In this document: one piece after another, positions 56,277 to 63,997 of the stretch
Position numbering within the stretch: the stretch's first letter is position 1
Layout of the letters: each line of letters opens with the position of its first letter
Assembly (NCBI RefSeq): GCF_900101045.1
Contig: NZ_FNFN01000007.1
Span: forward strand, 248,001 to 312,000
Reading direction: 5' to 3'
Source: Nocardioides sp. YR527
Lineage (GTDB): Bacteria > Actinomycetota > Actinomycetes > Propionibacteriales > Nocardioidaceae
Length of the DNA: 64,000 nucleotides
Position numbers and translations under genes: made by a program
The notes under the pieces: generated by a model
The model's input: the letters and a program-made list of their open reading frames with translations, nothing else
Databases searched by the model: none
What the model was told of the DNA's origin: nothing

Positions 56277-57364
56277 GACTTCGCCTCCTCGAGCGCCTTG
56301 CGCTCCTCGGCCAGCTGGGCGGCGTCGACCTCACGGATCGAGGTGTCACCGGGGCGGAACCGGCCGAGCTGCGCGCTCACCCAGGGGATGACCCCGTCGG
56401 GCATGAAGAGCACGACCAGGGCGAGCAGCACCCCGAGCGCGACCAGGTGCATCTGGCTGTCGCCGTACTGGTTCTTGAAGAACTCGACCGCATATCCCAC
56501 GATCACCGCGCCGACGACCGGACCGAGCAGGCTGCGTACGCCGCCGAGCAGCGACATCAGCACCAGGTACGAGCCGGTCAGGATCGAGAACTGGAAGATC
56601 GGGTCGAGCGAGCCGAACCAGAGGGCGTACATCCCTCCCGCCATCGCGGTCATGAACGCCGAGACGACGAAGACGACCAGCTTGTACGCGAACGTGGGAA
56701 CACCCAGCGCCTGGGCCTTGTCCTCGTCCTCCCGGATCGCCTTGAGCCCGGTGCCGAGCCGCGACCGGTCGATCACCCACCACAGCACGAGGGCGACCAG
56801 GGTCAGCGCCACGAACAGATAGAAGAACCGCTCGTGCTGCTCGGGCCGGAGTACGTCGGTGCCGAACGGCCGCGGCACCCGCAGCCCGTTCGACCCGCCG
56901 GTCACCTCGGCCCAGCTCTGTGCGACCAGCAGCAGGATGAGCACCAGCGCGATCGAGACGATCACGAACGAGGCGCCCCGGACCCGCAGGGACGCGATCC
57001 CGATCGGCACGGCGGCCAGGCCCACGAGCACGGCCGCGACGACCATCGAGACCCACGGGTTCACGCCGGCCTCGGTCACCAGCAGCGCGGTGCCGTAGCC
57101 ACCCAGCCCGGAGTAGGCGGCGTGCCCCAGCGAGATGTAGCCGGTCAGCCCGCCGACGAAGTTCCACGCCACCGCGAGCGCGGCGTAGCTGGCGATCACC
57201 ACGCCCACCGACAGGATGAACGGGTCCGGCGCGAGCGCCGGGAAGGCGAGCACGAGGCCGAGCAGGACGGCGGCCACGACGAGCTTGGTCAGCAGGACGG
57301 AGCGGCCCTGGGACGTACGGCCTGCTTGGTGTGTCGCAGTCTTGTGCCTAGAAGCGCTGAGCAA
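56273..57364 (-). CDS. livM: LIV-type ABC transporter permease (LivM)
   Basis: 363 aa. I place the start at TTG 57364, six bases after GGAGG and overlapping the LivH end by 17 bp; the frame further upstream is Ser/Arg/Pro-rich shadow of livH. About ten membrane helices; NFVGGLTGYISLGHAAYSGL and the EAA-like loop RLGTGLKAIREDEDKAQALG are typical LivM features. The C-terminal tail after the last helix carries about 40 charged residues. Confidence 0.87.
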   Translation of the reverse strand: MLSASRHKTATHQAGRTSQGRSVLLTKLVVAAVLLGLVLAFPALAPDPFILSVGVVIASYAALAVAWNFVGGLTGYISLGHAAYSGLGGYGTALLVTEAGVNPWVSMVVAAVLVGLAAVPIGIASLRVRGASFVIVSIALVLILLLVAQSWAEVTGGSNGLRVPRPFGTDVLRPEQHERFFYLFVALTLVALVLWWVIDRSRLGTGLKAIREDEDKAQALGVPTFAYKLVVFVVSAFMTAMAGGMYALWFGSLDPIFQFSILTGSYLVLMSLLGGVRSLLGPVVGAVIVGYAVEFFKNQYGDSQMHLVALGVLLALVVLFMPDGVIPWVSAQLGRFRPGDTSIREVDAAQLAEERKALEEAKS

Positions 57365-58232
57365 GGCGACCTCCGAAGAAACCCTGGGGGCGGAACATGA
57401 GGGTGGCGAAGAGGGCGAGGTAGAAGACCGTCTGCGCCCAGGTGGTGCCCATCGGGATCTGCAGGAGGGCCTGGGTGACCCCGAGGAGCATCGCCGCGAC
57501 GGCGGCACCGGGGATCGACCCGAGGCCGCCGATCACGATGATCGCCATCAGCGGTCCGATCCAGTGCCAGTGCAGCGAGGGGTAGATGGTGGCGTCGAGC
57601 GCGAGCGCGGTGCCACCGACCGCTGCGGTCGCCAGGCCGAGCCCGAAGCCGAAGCCGGCGATCCGGTCGGTGTCGATGCCGAGCAGCTGGGCGGCCTCGC
57701 GGTGCTGGATCGTGGCCCGCAGTGCCTGGCCGAAGCGGGTCTTCTTGAGCAGCAGGTAGAGAGCCAGGAGCGAGACCGCGGCCAACCCGAAGGCGACCAG
57801 CTTGACCACCGCGATCCGCGCTCCCCACAGCTCCAGGCTCGCGCTGGAGTAGCCGAGCTGGATCCGCCGCTGGGTGCCGGAGAAGAGGTAGCCGAGGCCA
57901 CCCTCGATGATCAGCGCGATCGCGAAGGTCAGCAGCACCGACATCATCGTCAGTGTCGCCGGCCGCAGCCGCGAGAGCAGCGCACGCTGCATCCCGTAGC
58001 CGGCCGCGAAGAAGAGCGGCACCGTGATGATCAGCGAGAGCAGCGGGTCGAGCCCGGTCTGCGTGGTGAAGAACCAGGCCAGGTACGCAGCCAGGATCAG
58101 AAACGCGGAGTGGGCGATCATCACGACCCGCATGACGCCGAAGTAGAGCGTCAGGCCGGCGGCGAGCAGGGCATAGAGGCCTCCGAGCAGCAGCCCCAGG
58201 ATCAGGCTCTGCAGAAGGAGTGAACCCGACAT
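57348..58232 (-). CDS. livH: LIV-type ABC transporter permease (LivH)
   Basis: 294 aa with about eight membrane helices. GLLLGGLYALLAAGLTLYFG at the N-terminus, the EAA-like loop TRFGQALRATIQHREAAQLL and IVIGGLGSIPGAAVAAMLLG near the C-terminus are the LivH signature. ATG 58232 follows the binding-protein stop by 4 bp. Confidence 0.9.
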   Translation of the reverse strand: MSGSLLLQSLILGLLLGGLYALLAAGLTLYFGVMRVVMIAHSAFLILAAYLAWFFTTQTGLDPLLSLIITVPLFFAAGYGMQRALLSRLRPATLTMMSVLLTFAIALIIEGGLGYLFSGTQRRIQLGYSSASLELWGARIAVVKLVAFGLAAVSLLALYLLLKKTRFGQALRATIQHREAAQLLGIDTDRIAGFGFGLGLATAAVGGTALALDATIYPSLHWHWIGPLMAIIVIGGLGSIPGAAVAAMLLGVTQALLQIPMGTTWAQTVFYLALFATLMFRPQGFFGGRLAQRF

Positions 58233-58236
58233 CGGC

Positions 58237-59478
58237 TCACCACGCCGGCTTCGGGTAGACGAACTCGGCCTCGGCCTGGTCCTCGGGCAGGACGATCTTG
58301 ATCTCGCCGTCCACCCACTGCTGGATCATGTGGGCACTCTGCGGGCGACCCTTGTCGTCCCAGCTCAGCGGCCCGACGACGGTCTCGACCTCGTTCTCGT
58401 GCAGCCAGTCGATCAGCTTGGACTGGCAGTCGGGGTCGGGCTCGGCGCACTCGACCGCCTCGACCGCTGCCGCGACGACCTGACCGGTGGTCCAGGCGTT
58501 GGCCTCGTCCTCACCCGGCGCCTCGCCGTGCTTCTCCTCGTAGAACTTCACGAACTCCTGGTTCTCGGGGTAGTCCGCCTTCGTGGTGTAGCCGGTGGGC
58601 GCGATGATGCCCTGCGTCTTGTCGCCGATCGCCTCGGCGAACTCGGTCTCGGTCGGCGCGGTCGAGAACGCGGCCAGCTTGGGCTGGTAGTCGAGCTGCT
58701 GCAGCGCGACGATCAGGTTGACACCGTCCTGGTACTGGCTGCCGCCCACGACCATGTCGGCCTTGGTGTCGGCGATCTTGGCCGCGATGCTGCTGAAGTC
58801 GGTGGTGTTGGGCGGGTAGACCTCGTCCGCGACGGTCTTGATGCCGCCCTCCTCCAGCGCGTCCTTGAGCCCGTAGGCGGTGCCCTGGGCGAACGGGTCG
58901 TCCATGGAGGCGTACGCAGCGGTCTTGGGTCGCTCGCTCTCCGGCATCGCCAGGATGTGCTCGGCAAGGAGCTTGTAGTGGTCGTCGGCGACGGCGGGGG
59001 CGGCGTAGAAGAGGTTCTCGAAGCCCTCCTCGAAGACCTCGGGCGCCGCGCCGGCAGGCTCGACGAAGAGGTAGCCGTAGTCCTGGGCGACCTGAGCGGC
59101 CGGGATCACCAGGCGGGTGGAGAACGGGCCGACGACCAGGTCGACCTGCTCCTGGTTGATCAGCTTCTCGTAGTCGGCGGCGACACGCTCGGCGCTGGAC
59201 TGGTCGTCGAGCATCTCCAGTCGTACGTCACGGCCGAGCAGGCCGCCGTTGTCGTTGACGTATTCGGCCCAGGCCTCGTATCCGCGCTGGATGCCCTTGC
59301 CGGGCTCGCTGAAGTCGCCGGTCAGGGGCAGCGAGATGCCGATCACGATCTCGTCGTCACCGCCTCCTTCCTCGGCTGCACCACAGGCGGCGAGGGTGGA
59401 GGCGAGAGTCACGGCCGCCGCGGCAGCCAGGGTTGCTCTGGACCGCTTGCTCGCGGTGGGGGTCTTCGTGAAGCGCAT
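58237..59478 (-). CDS. LIV-type periplasmic-binding lipoprotein (LivK-like)
   Basis: 413 aa. A lipoprotein signal ends in the lipobox STLAAC (Cys at about 32). Type I PBP (Peripla_BP_6) fold: EIVIGISLPLTGDFSEPGKG, VDLVVGPFSTRLVIPAAQVA, YGYLFVEPAGAAPEVFEEG and TKADMVVGGSQYQDGVNLIV. It binds the substrate outside the membrane and delivers it to LivHM. First gene of the operon; the ATG lies 17 bases from a pair of abutting LacI-type operators. Ligand unknown. Confidence 0.88.
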   Translation of the reverse strand: MRFTKTPTASKRSRATLAAAAAVTLASTLAACGAAEEGGGDDEIVIGISLPLTGDFSEPGKGIQRGYEAWAEYVNDNGGLLGRDVRLEMLDDQSSAERVAADYEKLINQEQVDLVVGPFSTRLVIPAAQVAQDYGYLFVEPAGAAPEVFEEGFENLFYAAPAVADDHYKLLAEHILAMPESERPKTAAYASMDDPFAQGTAYGLKDALEEGGIKTVADEVYPPNTTDFSSIAAKIADTKADMVVGGSQYQDGVNLIVALQQLDYQPKLAAFSTAPTETEFAEAIGDKTQGIIAPTGYTTKADYPENQEFVKFYEEKHGEAPGEDEANAWTTGQVVAAAVEAVECAEPDPDCQSKLIDWLHENEVETVVGPLSWDDKGRPQSAHMIQQWVDGEIKIVLPEDQAEAEFVYPKPAW

Positions 59479-59495
59479 CTGCGGGTCTCCTCTAC

Positions 59496-59519
59496 GAAAG
59501 CGCTTACGTAAGCGTTTAC
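59496..59519. promoter_or_regulatory. Two abutting LacI-family operators
   Basis: GAAAGCGCTTAC (59496-59507) and GTAAGCGTTTAC (59508-59519) each fit the LacI/GalR-type pattern with central CG, and together form the palindrome CGCTTACGTAAGCG across the junction. They lie in the divergent gap between the LivK-like gene and a LacI-type regulator gene, so control of both is likely. Confidence 0.82.
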
Positions 59520-59582
59520 GATGACGTTACCGACTCTCGCTTAGTGTGGCAAGAGTCACATTCCTGACGACAAGGGGCATCG

Positions 59583-60614
59583 ATGGTCCGAACCAACCGC
59601 TCCCCCCGCCTGATCGACGTCGCGCATGCGTCCGGCGTCTCGATCGCCACCGCGTCCCGCGCGCTCTCCGGAACCCCCGGTGTCAGCGACTCGGTGGCCG
59701 AGAAGGTCCGCCAGGCGGCACGCGAGCTCGGCTATGTCGCCAACCTCCATGCCCGCTCGCTCGCCAGCGGATCGACCGCGACCATCGGGCTCGTCGTGCA
59801 CGAGATCGGCGACCCCTACTTCTCCGAGATCGCCAGCGGCGTGCTCAGCCTCGCCGCCGAACACGGGCGCACCGTGCAGATCTGCCACACCGGTCGCGAC
59901 CCCGAGGCCGAGGTGGATCAGGTACGCAGCCTGGTGGCCAACCGCGTCGGCGCGATCCTGATCGCGGGGTCGGGCTTCGTGGACGCCTCGGTGGAGGCAC
60001 CGATGCGGCTCGAGGTGCAGCGCTACGCGGAAGCCGGTGGGCGCGTCGCCGTCGTCGGTCGACACCACCTCGGGGTCGACAGCGTGCTGCCCGACAACCG
60101 CCCCGGCGGTCGCGCGGTCACCGAGCACATCCTCGGCCTGGGCCACCGGCGCATCGTGGTCGTCTCGGGCACCCTGGAGCTGACCACCGTCGCCGACCGT
60201 CTCGACGGGGTGCGCGACGCGCTTTCGGCGGCGGGGCTCGACGCGGGTGACGTACCCGTCCTCGAGGGGCCGTTCACCCGCGAGGGCGGGCGCGAGTGCA
60301 TCCGCCGGATGCTCGCCGACCACCCGCGTACGACCGCTGTCATCGCCCTCAACGACGACATGGCCATCGGGTGTCTCTCGCAGCTGCGCAGCGCCGGGGT
60401 CTCGGTGCCGGACCAGGTCTCGGTCAGCGGGTTCGACGACGTCGCCGTCGCCCAGGACCTCTCCCCCGGACTCACCACCGTCCGGCTGCCGATGGCCGAG
60501 ATGGGAGCCCGGGCGCTGACGCTGGCGTTGAAGGAGCCCGGCTCGCGCGCGCGGCGACAGCGGGTCCCCGCCGAGCTCGTGGTGCGCGACTCGACCGGGC
60601 CCGCCGTTCCGTAG
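59583..60614 (+). CDS. LacI-family transcriptional regulator
   Basis: 343 aa. The N-terminal HTH reads RLIDVAHASGVSIATASRAL followed by the hinge helix ANLHARSLASG. The ligand-binding core is type I PBP-like: TIGLVVHEIGDPYFSEIASG, GRHHLGVDSVLPDNRPGGRA, LGHRRIVVVSG and DQVSVSGFDDVAVAQDLSPG. LacI proteins usually sense sugars. The operators it most probably uses are at 59496-59519, in its own divergent promoter region. Confidence 0.9.
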   Translation: MVRTNRSPRLIDVAHASGVSIATASRALSGTPGVSDSVAEKVRQAARELGYVANLHARSLASGSTATIGLVVHEIGDPYFSEIASGVLSLAAEHGRTVQICHTGRDPEAEVDQVRSLVANRVGAILIAGSGFVDASVEAPMRLEVQRYAEAGGRVAVVGRHHLGVDSVLPDNRPGGRAVTEHILGLGHRRIVVVSGTLELTTVADRLDGVRDALSAAGLDAGDVPVLEGPFTREGGRECIRRMLADHPRTTAVIALNDDMAIGCLSQLRSAGVSVPDQVSVSGFDDVAVAQDLSPGLTTVRLPMAEMGARALTLALKEPGSRARRQRVPAELVVRDSTGPAVP

Positions 60615-60637
60615 CCCGGCGGTCTAGGGTTCTTGGA

Positions 60638-61063
60638 GTGAAGGATCTTCGGGTACCACCGGGCCCCGGGCTGCCCGAGGGTCTCGTCATCCCCGACACC
60701 GAGCTGGTCGAACGCTTCTCCCGCTCGCCCGGACCCGGCGGGCAGTCGGTCAACACCACCGACTCCCGCGTCGAGCTCTCCTGGGACCCGTCCGCCTCCG
60801 TCGCTCTCGACGAGCGTCAGCGCGCCCGCCTCCTCACCCGCTCCCCGGGTCCGCTCGTCGTCGTCTCCCACGAGCAGCGCTCCCAGCACCGCAACCGGGT
60901 AGCCGCCCGTGAGCGCCTCGCCGACCGCATCCGCCAGCTCCTCGCACCCCCACCCCCGCCCCGCCGCCCCACCAAGCCCACCCGCGGCTCCAAGGAGCGC
61001 CGCCTCGACGCCAAACGCCAGCGCGGCCAGACCAAACAGCTCCGCGGTCGAGTCCAGGACTGA
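60638..61063 (+). CDS. arfB: ArfB-type peptidyl-tRNA hydrolase for ribosome rescue
   Basis: 141 aa from GTG 60638. The catalytic GGQ motif is in RFSRSPGPGGQSVNTTDSRV, followed by ELSWDPSA and VVVSHEQRSQHRNRVAARER. The C-terminal 35 residues are Lys/Arg-rich (RRLDAKRQRGQTKQLRGRVQ) as needed to enter the empty mRNA channel of stalled ribosomes. Length matches ArfB (YaeJ) and is too short for a release factor. It ends just before the 21-bp repeat array. Confidence 0.88.
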   Translation: MKDLRVPPGPGLPEGLVIPDTELVERFSRSPGPGGQSVNTTDSRVELSWDPSASVALDERQRARLLTRSPGPLVVVSHEQRSQHRNRVAARERLADRIRQLLAPPPPPRRPTKPTRGSKERRLDAKRQRGQTKQLRGRVQD

Positions 61064-61072
61064 CATCCCGTC

Positions 61073-61408
61073 GAGGCGTCACCCCCGTCGACCGAGACGT
61101 CACGTACGTCGGGCGAGACGTCACGTACGTCGGGCGAGACGTCACGTACGTCGGGCGAGACGTCACGTACGTCGGGCGAGACGTCACGTACGTCGGGCGA
61201 GACGTCACGTACGTCGGGCGAGACGTCACGTACGTCGGGCGAGACGTCACGTACGTCGGGCGAGACGTCACGTACGTCGGGCGAGACGACACCCCGTCGG
61301 TCGAAGCGTCAGCCCCGCCGGTCGAGACGTCAGCCCCGTTGCGCGAAGCGTCACGTACGGCCGTCGAAGCGTCACGTACGTCGGCCGAGACGTCACCAAG
61401 AACATCTC
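61073..61408 (+). repeat. 21-bp repeat array, left arm
   Basis: Sixteen consecutive 21-bp units. Nine are identical (starts 61094, 61115, 61136, 61157, 61178, 61199, 61220, 61241, 61262), each GAGACGTC then ACGTACGTCGGGC. Units toward the centre diverge, three carrying GAAGCGTC (from 61303, 61345 and 61366) in place of GAGACGTC. The unit length equals two B-DNA helical turns. Confidence 0.95.
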
Positions 61409-61420
61409 GATTCCGCAAGA

Positions 61421-61640
61421 TGACGCTTCGGCCGACCGGAGCGACGCTTCGACCAACCGGAGCGACGTCTCGACCAACCGGAGCGACGTCTCGACCAACC
61501 GGAGCGACGTCTCGACCAACCGGAGCGACGTCTCGACCAACCCGAGTGACGTCTCGACCGACCGGAGCGACGTCTCGACAGCGCAGGCGACCTCTCGCCC
61601 AGCGCAGGCGACGTCTCGACCGACGTACGTGACGTCTCGG
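61421..61640 (-). repeat. 21-bp repeat array, right inverted arm
   Basis: About eleven units with the same core in the opposite orientation: on the plus strand CGACGTCTC then GACCAACCGGAG, identical at 61463, 61484 and 61505, near-identical at 61526 and 61547, one unit of 20 bp at 61568. The two innermost units carry CGCTTC (GAAGCG on the minus strand), mirroring the inner left arm. The outermost unit, read on the minus strand, is GAGACGTC ACGTACGTCGGTC, 20 of 21 the left-arm consensus. It ends at the acetyltransferase stop. Confidence 0.93.
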
Positions 61641-61642
61641 CG

Positions 61643-62164
61643 TCAGGCGGGGTCGGGGTCGGTGGCCAGGCGGGCGTGGGTCTCGGTGTCGTAGCGGATG
61701 CCGTCGTAGATCAGCTTCTGGCGTTCGCGGCCCTCGACGAGGAAGCCGGCGGCGGTGGCGACGTGGCACGATCCGGGGTTGTCGAGCCGGTGGCCGGTCT
61801 CGAGGCGGAAGAGGTCGAGCTCGTCGAAGCAGTACGTCGACAGGAGCTTCAGGCCGGTGCTGCCGACGCCCCTCCCACGGTGTTTCTCGAGGGTCCAGTA
61901 GGAGATCCAGCCGATGCTATGGACACGCAGCTGGGTGGTGACCCGCATCTGCCCGACGATCTCGTCGCCGTCGACCACCGCGAAGGTGTAGCCCCGGTCC
62001 GCCACCGCATCCTCGGCCCAGTCGGCGATCAACCGCTCGGCGTCCGCGACGGTGGCGACATCCGCCGGCCGCTCGGTCTCCATGCCGACCCCGTCGTACG
62101 CAGCGAGCAGGACCGCCGCGTCCGACTCCTCCCACTCACGAAGCCGAAACCCGTCGTTCCTCAT
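61643..62164 (-). CDS. GNAT-family (RimJ/RimL-like) acetyltransferase
   Basis: 173 aa from ATG 62164 (MRNDGFRLREWEESDAAVLL). The acetyl-CoA-binding motif A is EKHRGRGVGSTGLKLLSTYC, preceded by IGWISYWTL; DLFRLETGHRLDNPGSCHVA and AAGFLVEGRERQKLIYDG close the fold, as in RimJ/RimL N-terminal or small-molecule acetyltransferases. A TATCGT at 62178-62173 would start transcription within a base or two of the ATG, so the message may be leaderless. An inverted repeat at 62190-62206 lies just upstream. Confidence 0.82.
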   Translation of the reverse strand: MRNDGFRLREWEESDAAVLLAAYDGVGMETERPADVATVADAERLIADWAEDAVADRGYTFAVVDGDEIVGQMRVTTQLRVHSIGWISYWTLEKHRGRGVGSTGLKLLSTYCFDELDLFRLETGHRLDNPGSCHVATAAGFLVEGRERQKLIYDGIRYDTETHARLATDPDPA

Positions 62165-62189
62165 GCAGCAGACGATAGCGCTGACCACC

Positions 62190-62206
62190 GTGCACGATCC
62201 GTGCAC
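62190..62206. promoter_or_regulatory. GTGCACG inverted repeat before the acetyltransferase
   Basis: GTGCACG-ATC-CGTGCAC, perfect 7-bp arms, placed about where a -35 would be for a start at 62164. Further GTGCAC words occur nearby, two of them within the adjacent terminator stem. Confidence 0.5.
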
Positions 62207-62245
62207 CTTTGAGGAGATCAACCATGCATGGAGCGTGCACATGAA

Positions 62246-62286
62246 CGATCGGTGCACTCGGCGACGGGCGCCGAGTGCACCGATCG
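62246..62286 (-). terminator. Terminator after the acyl-CoA dehydrogenase gene
   Basis: Perfect 18-bp arms CGATCGGTGCACTCGGCG and CGCCGAGTGCACCGATCG with a 5-base loop, directly after the stop at 62288. No T-run. Confidence 0.82.
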
Positions 62287-62287
62287 G

Positions 62288-63460
62288 TCACAGGGTCGAC
62301 TGGATGCCGGCGAGGAGCTGGCGAGCCATGACGATGCGCTGGACCTGGTTGGTGCCCTCGTAGATCTGGGTGATCTTGGCATCGCGCATCATCCGCTCCA
62401 CCGGATAGTCACGGGTGAACCCGTAGCCACCCAGCAGCTGCACGGCGTCCGTGGTCACCTGCATCGCCACATCGCTCGCGAACGCCTTCGCAGCAGCCCC
62501 GAAGAAGGTGAGGTCCTTGTCGCCGCGCTCGGACCGACCGGCGGCGGCGTAGGTGAGCTGGCGGGCGGCCTCGATCTTCATGCCCATGTCGGCGACCATG
62601 AACTCCACGCCCTGGAACTCCGCGATCGGCTTGCCGAACTGCTTGCGCTCCTTGATGTAGCCGAGCGCGTAGTCGAGCGCGCCCTGCGCGACACCGACGG
62701 CCTGGGCCGCGATCGTGATCCGGGTGTGGTCGAGGGTCTGCATCGCATAGGTGAACCCGAGACCCTCCTCGCCGATGAGCCGGTCGGCGGGGATGCGTAC
62801 GTTGTCGAAGTAGACCTCGCGCGTCGGGGAGCCCTTGATGCCGAGCTTCTTCTCCGGGGCGCCGAAGGAGACGCCCTCGTCGGACTTCTCCACCACGAAC
62901 GCGGAGATGCCCTTGGAGCGCTTCTCGGGGTCGGTCAGCGCCAGCACCGTGTAGTACTCCGAGACGCCTGCGTTGGTGATCCAGCGCTTCACACCGTTGA
63001 GCACCCAGAAGTCGCCGTCCCGGACCGCGCGGGTCTTCTGGTTGGCGGCGTCCGAGCCCGCGTCGGGCTCGGAGAGACAGTAGGAGAAGTTGCCCTCACC
63101 GGCGGCGAGCTTGCCCAGGTACTTCTTCTTCAGCTCCTCGGAGCCGCCGATCTGCACCGGCAGCGAGCCGAGCTTGTTCACGGCCGGGATGAGAGACGCC
63201 GAGACGTCCGCCCGCGCGATCTCCTCGATGACCAGGACGGTCGCGAGCGCGTCGGCACCGACACCGCCGTACGCCTCCGGCACATGCGGCGCGAAGAACT
63301 CGGTCTCGACCAACGCGTCGTGCGCCTCCTGGGGATAGCGGGCCTCCTCGTCGACCGCGGCGGCGGCCGGAGCGATCTTGGCGTCGCAGATCTCGCGGAT
63401 GGCCTTGCGGATCTCCTGGTGCTCCTCGGAGAGGGCGAACAACGGGTACTCGGCACTCAT
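62288..63460 (-). CDS. Acyl-CoA dehydrogenase
   Basis: 390 aa. Full-length FAD-dependent enzyme: CLSEPDAGSDAANQKTRAVR and WVLNGVKRWITNAGVSEYYT (flavin and substrate sites), SDEGVSFGAPEKKLGIKGSP, and the C-terminal QLLGGYGFTRDYPVERMMRD, then AKITQIYEGTNQVQRIVMAR, in which YEGT carries the catalytic Glu of short/medium-chain enzymes. Catalyses alpha,beta-dehydrogenation of an acyl-CoA. A TetR-type palindrome in front (63484-63495) suggests acyl-CoA-responsive control. Single-gene unit ending in the hairpin at 62246-62286. Confidence 0.92.
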   Translation of the reverse strand: MSAEYPLFALSEEHQEIRKAIREICDAKIAPAAAAVDEEARYPQEAHDALVETEFFAPHVPEAYGGVGADALATVLVIEEIARADVSASLIPAVNKLGSLPVQIGGSEELKKKYLGKLAAGEGNFSYCLSEPDAGSDAANQKTRAVRDGDFWVLNGVKRWITNAGVSEYYTVLALTDPEKRSKGISAFVVEKSDEGVSFGAPEKKLGIKGSPTREVYFDNVRIPADRLIGEEGLGFTYAMQTLDHTRITIAAQAVGVAQGALDYALGYIKERKQFGKPIAEFQGVEFMVADMGMKIEAARQLTYAAAGRSERGDKDLTFFGAAAKAFASDVAMQVTTDAVQLLGGYGFTRDYPVERMMRDAKITQIYEGTNQVQRIVMARQLLAGIQSTL

Positions 63461-63483
63461 GTCCCGGAGTCTATGCCTTTTGC

Positions 63484-63495
63484 TACTGGCCAGTA
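63484..63495. promoter_or_regulatory. TetR-type operator TACTGGCCAGTA
   Basis: Perfect 12-bp palindrome 24 bp before the acyl-CoA dehydrogenase ATG. TACTGGCCAGTA-type sites are typical of TetR-family regulators of fatty-acyl-CoA genes in actinobacteria. No such regulator gene is in the window. Confidence 0.6.
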
Positions 63496-63544
63496 AGTCG
63501 ACGAGTCACGGAATCCGCTGCGCCACGTTGTTGTTGGGCACTAC

Positions 63545-63997
63545 ATGACCGTTGCGTGGCTCGACCAGGACACCATCGACAAGCTTCTCGACGATTCCGA
63601 GACCTGGGCGGTCGTCGGCCTCTCGGGCGATCCGTGGCGTACGGCCTACTCGATCGCCCAGGAGCTCCAGCAGCACGGCAAGCGGATCATTCCGATCCAC
63701 CCCGGTGCCGCCGCGGAGGGCAAGGAGGTGCTCGGCGAGAAGGTCTACGCGACCCTGGCCGACGCCGCCGCGGCCGTCGGGAAGATCGATGTCGTCGACG
63801 TCTTCCGTCGCTCCGAGGCCGCCGGCCAGTTCGCCGACGAGGCCGTGGCGATCGGCGCCGGTGGCGTCTGGTTCCAGATGGGCGTGGTCGACGAGTCGGC
63901 CTTCGAACGCACCACCGCGGCCGGAGTGCCGATGGTCATGGACACCTGCCCGAGCAAGATCTGGTTCCAGCGCGCCCGGGCCGGCGCCCTGACGTAG
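63545..63997 (+). CDS. CoA-binding domain protein (CoA_binding_2)
   Basis: 150 aa. A Rossmann-like CoA-binding fold: WAVVGLSGDPWRTAYSIAQE, KRIIPIHPGAAAEGKEVLGE, VDVFRRSEAAGQFADEAVAI and GAGGVWFQMGVVDESAFERT, ending GVPMVMDTCPSKIW. This is the small YccU-like family related to succinyl-CoA synthetase alpha N-domains; function not established. Complete, with the stop two codons before the window end; divergent from the acyl-CoA dehydrogenase. Confidence 0.85.
   Translation: MTVAWLDQDTIDKLLDDSETWAVVGLSGDPWRTAYSIAQELQQHGKRIIPIHPGAAAEGKEVLGEKVYATLADAAAAVGKIDVVDVFRRSEAAGQFADEAVAIGAGGVWFQMGVVDESAFERTTAAGVPMVMDTCPSKIWFQRARAGALT

Larger units (their letters stand above)
61064..61642. other. Gene-free interval between convergent arfB and acetyltransferase genes
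   Basis: The whole interval is taken up by the two repeat arms and a 12-bp unstructured centre. Open frames run through it on both strands only because 21 is divisible by three; the resulting 7-residue peptide repeats (for example RPTYVTS) have no start signal of their own. Confidence 0.8.

Noticed and set aside
61073..61640. CRISPR array
   Set aside because: Units are contiguous, without unique spacers, with two opposed orientations and no cas genes in the window.
60834..61769. Proteins with 7-residue repeats (RPTYVTS, DVSTNRS, RRARRHV) across the 21-bp array
   Set aside because: They arise on both strands because 21 is divisible by three; no ribosome sites, and they overlap arfB and the acetyltransferase.
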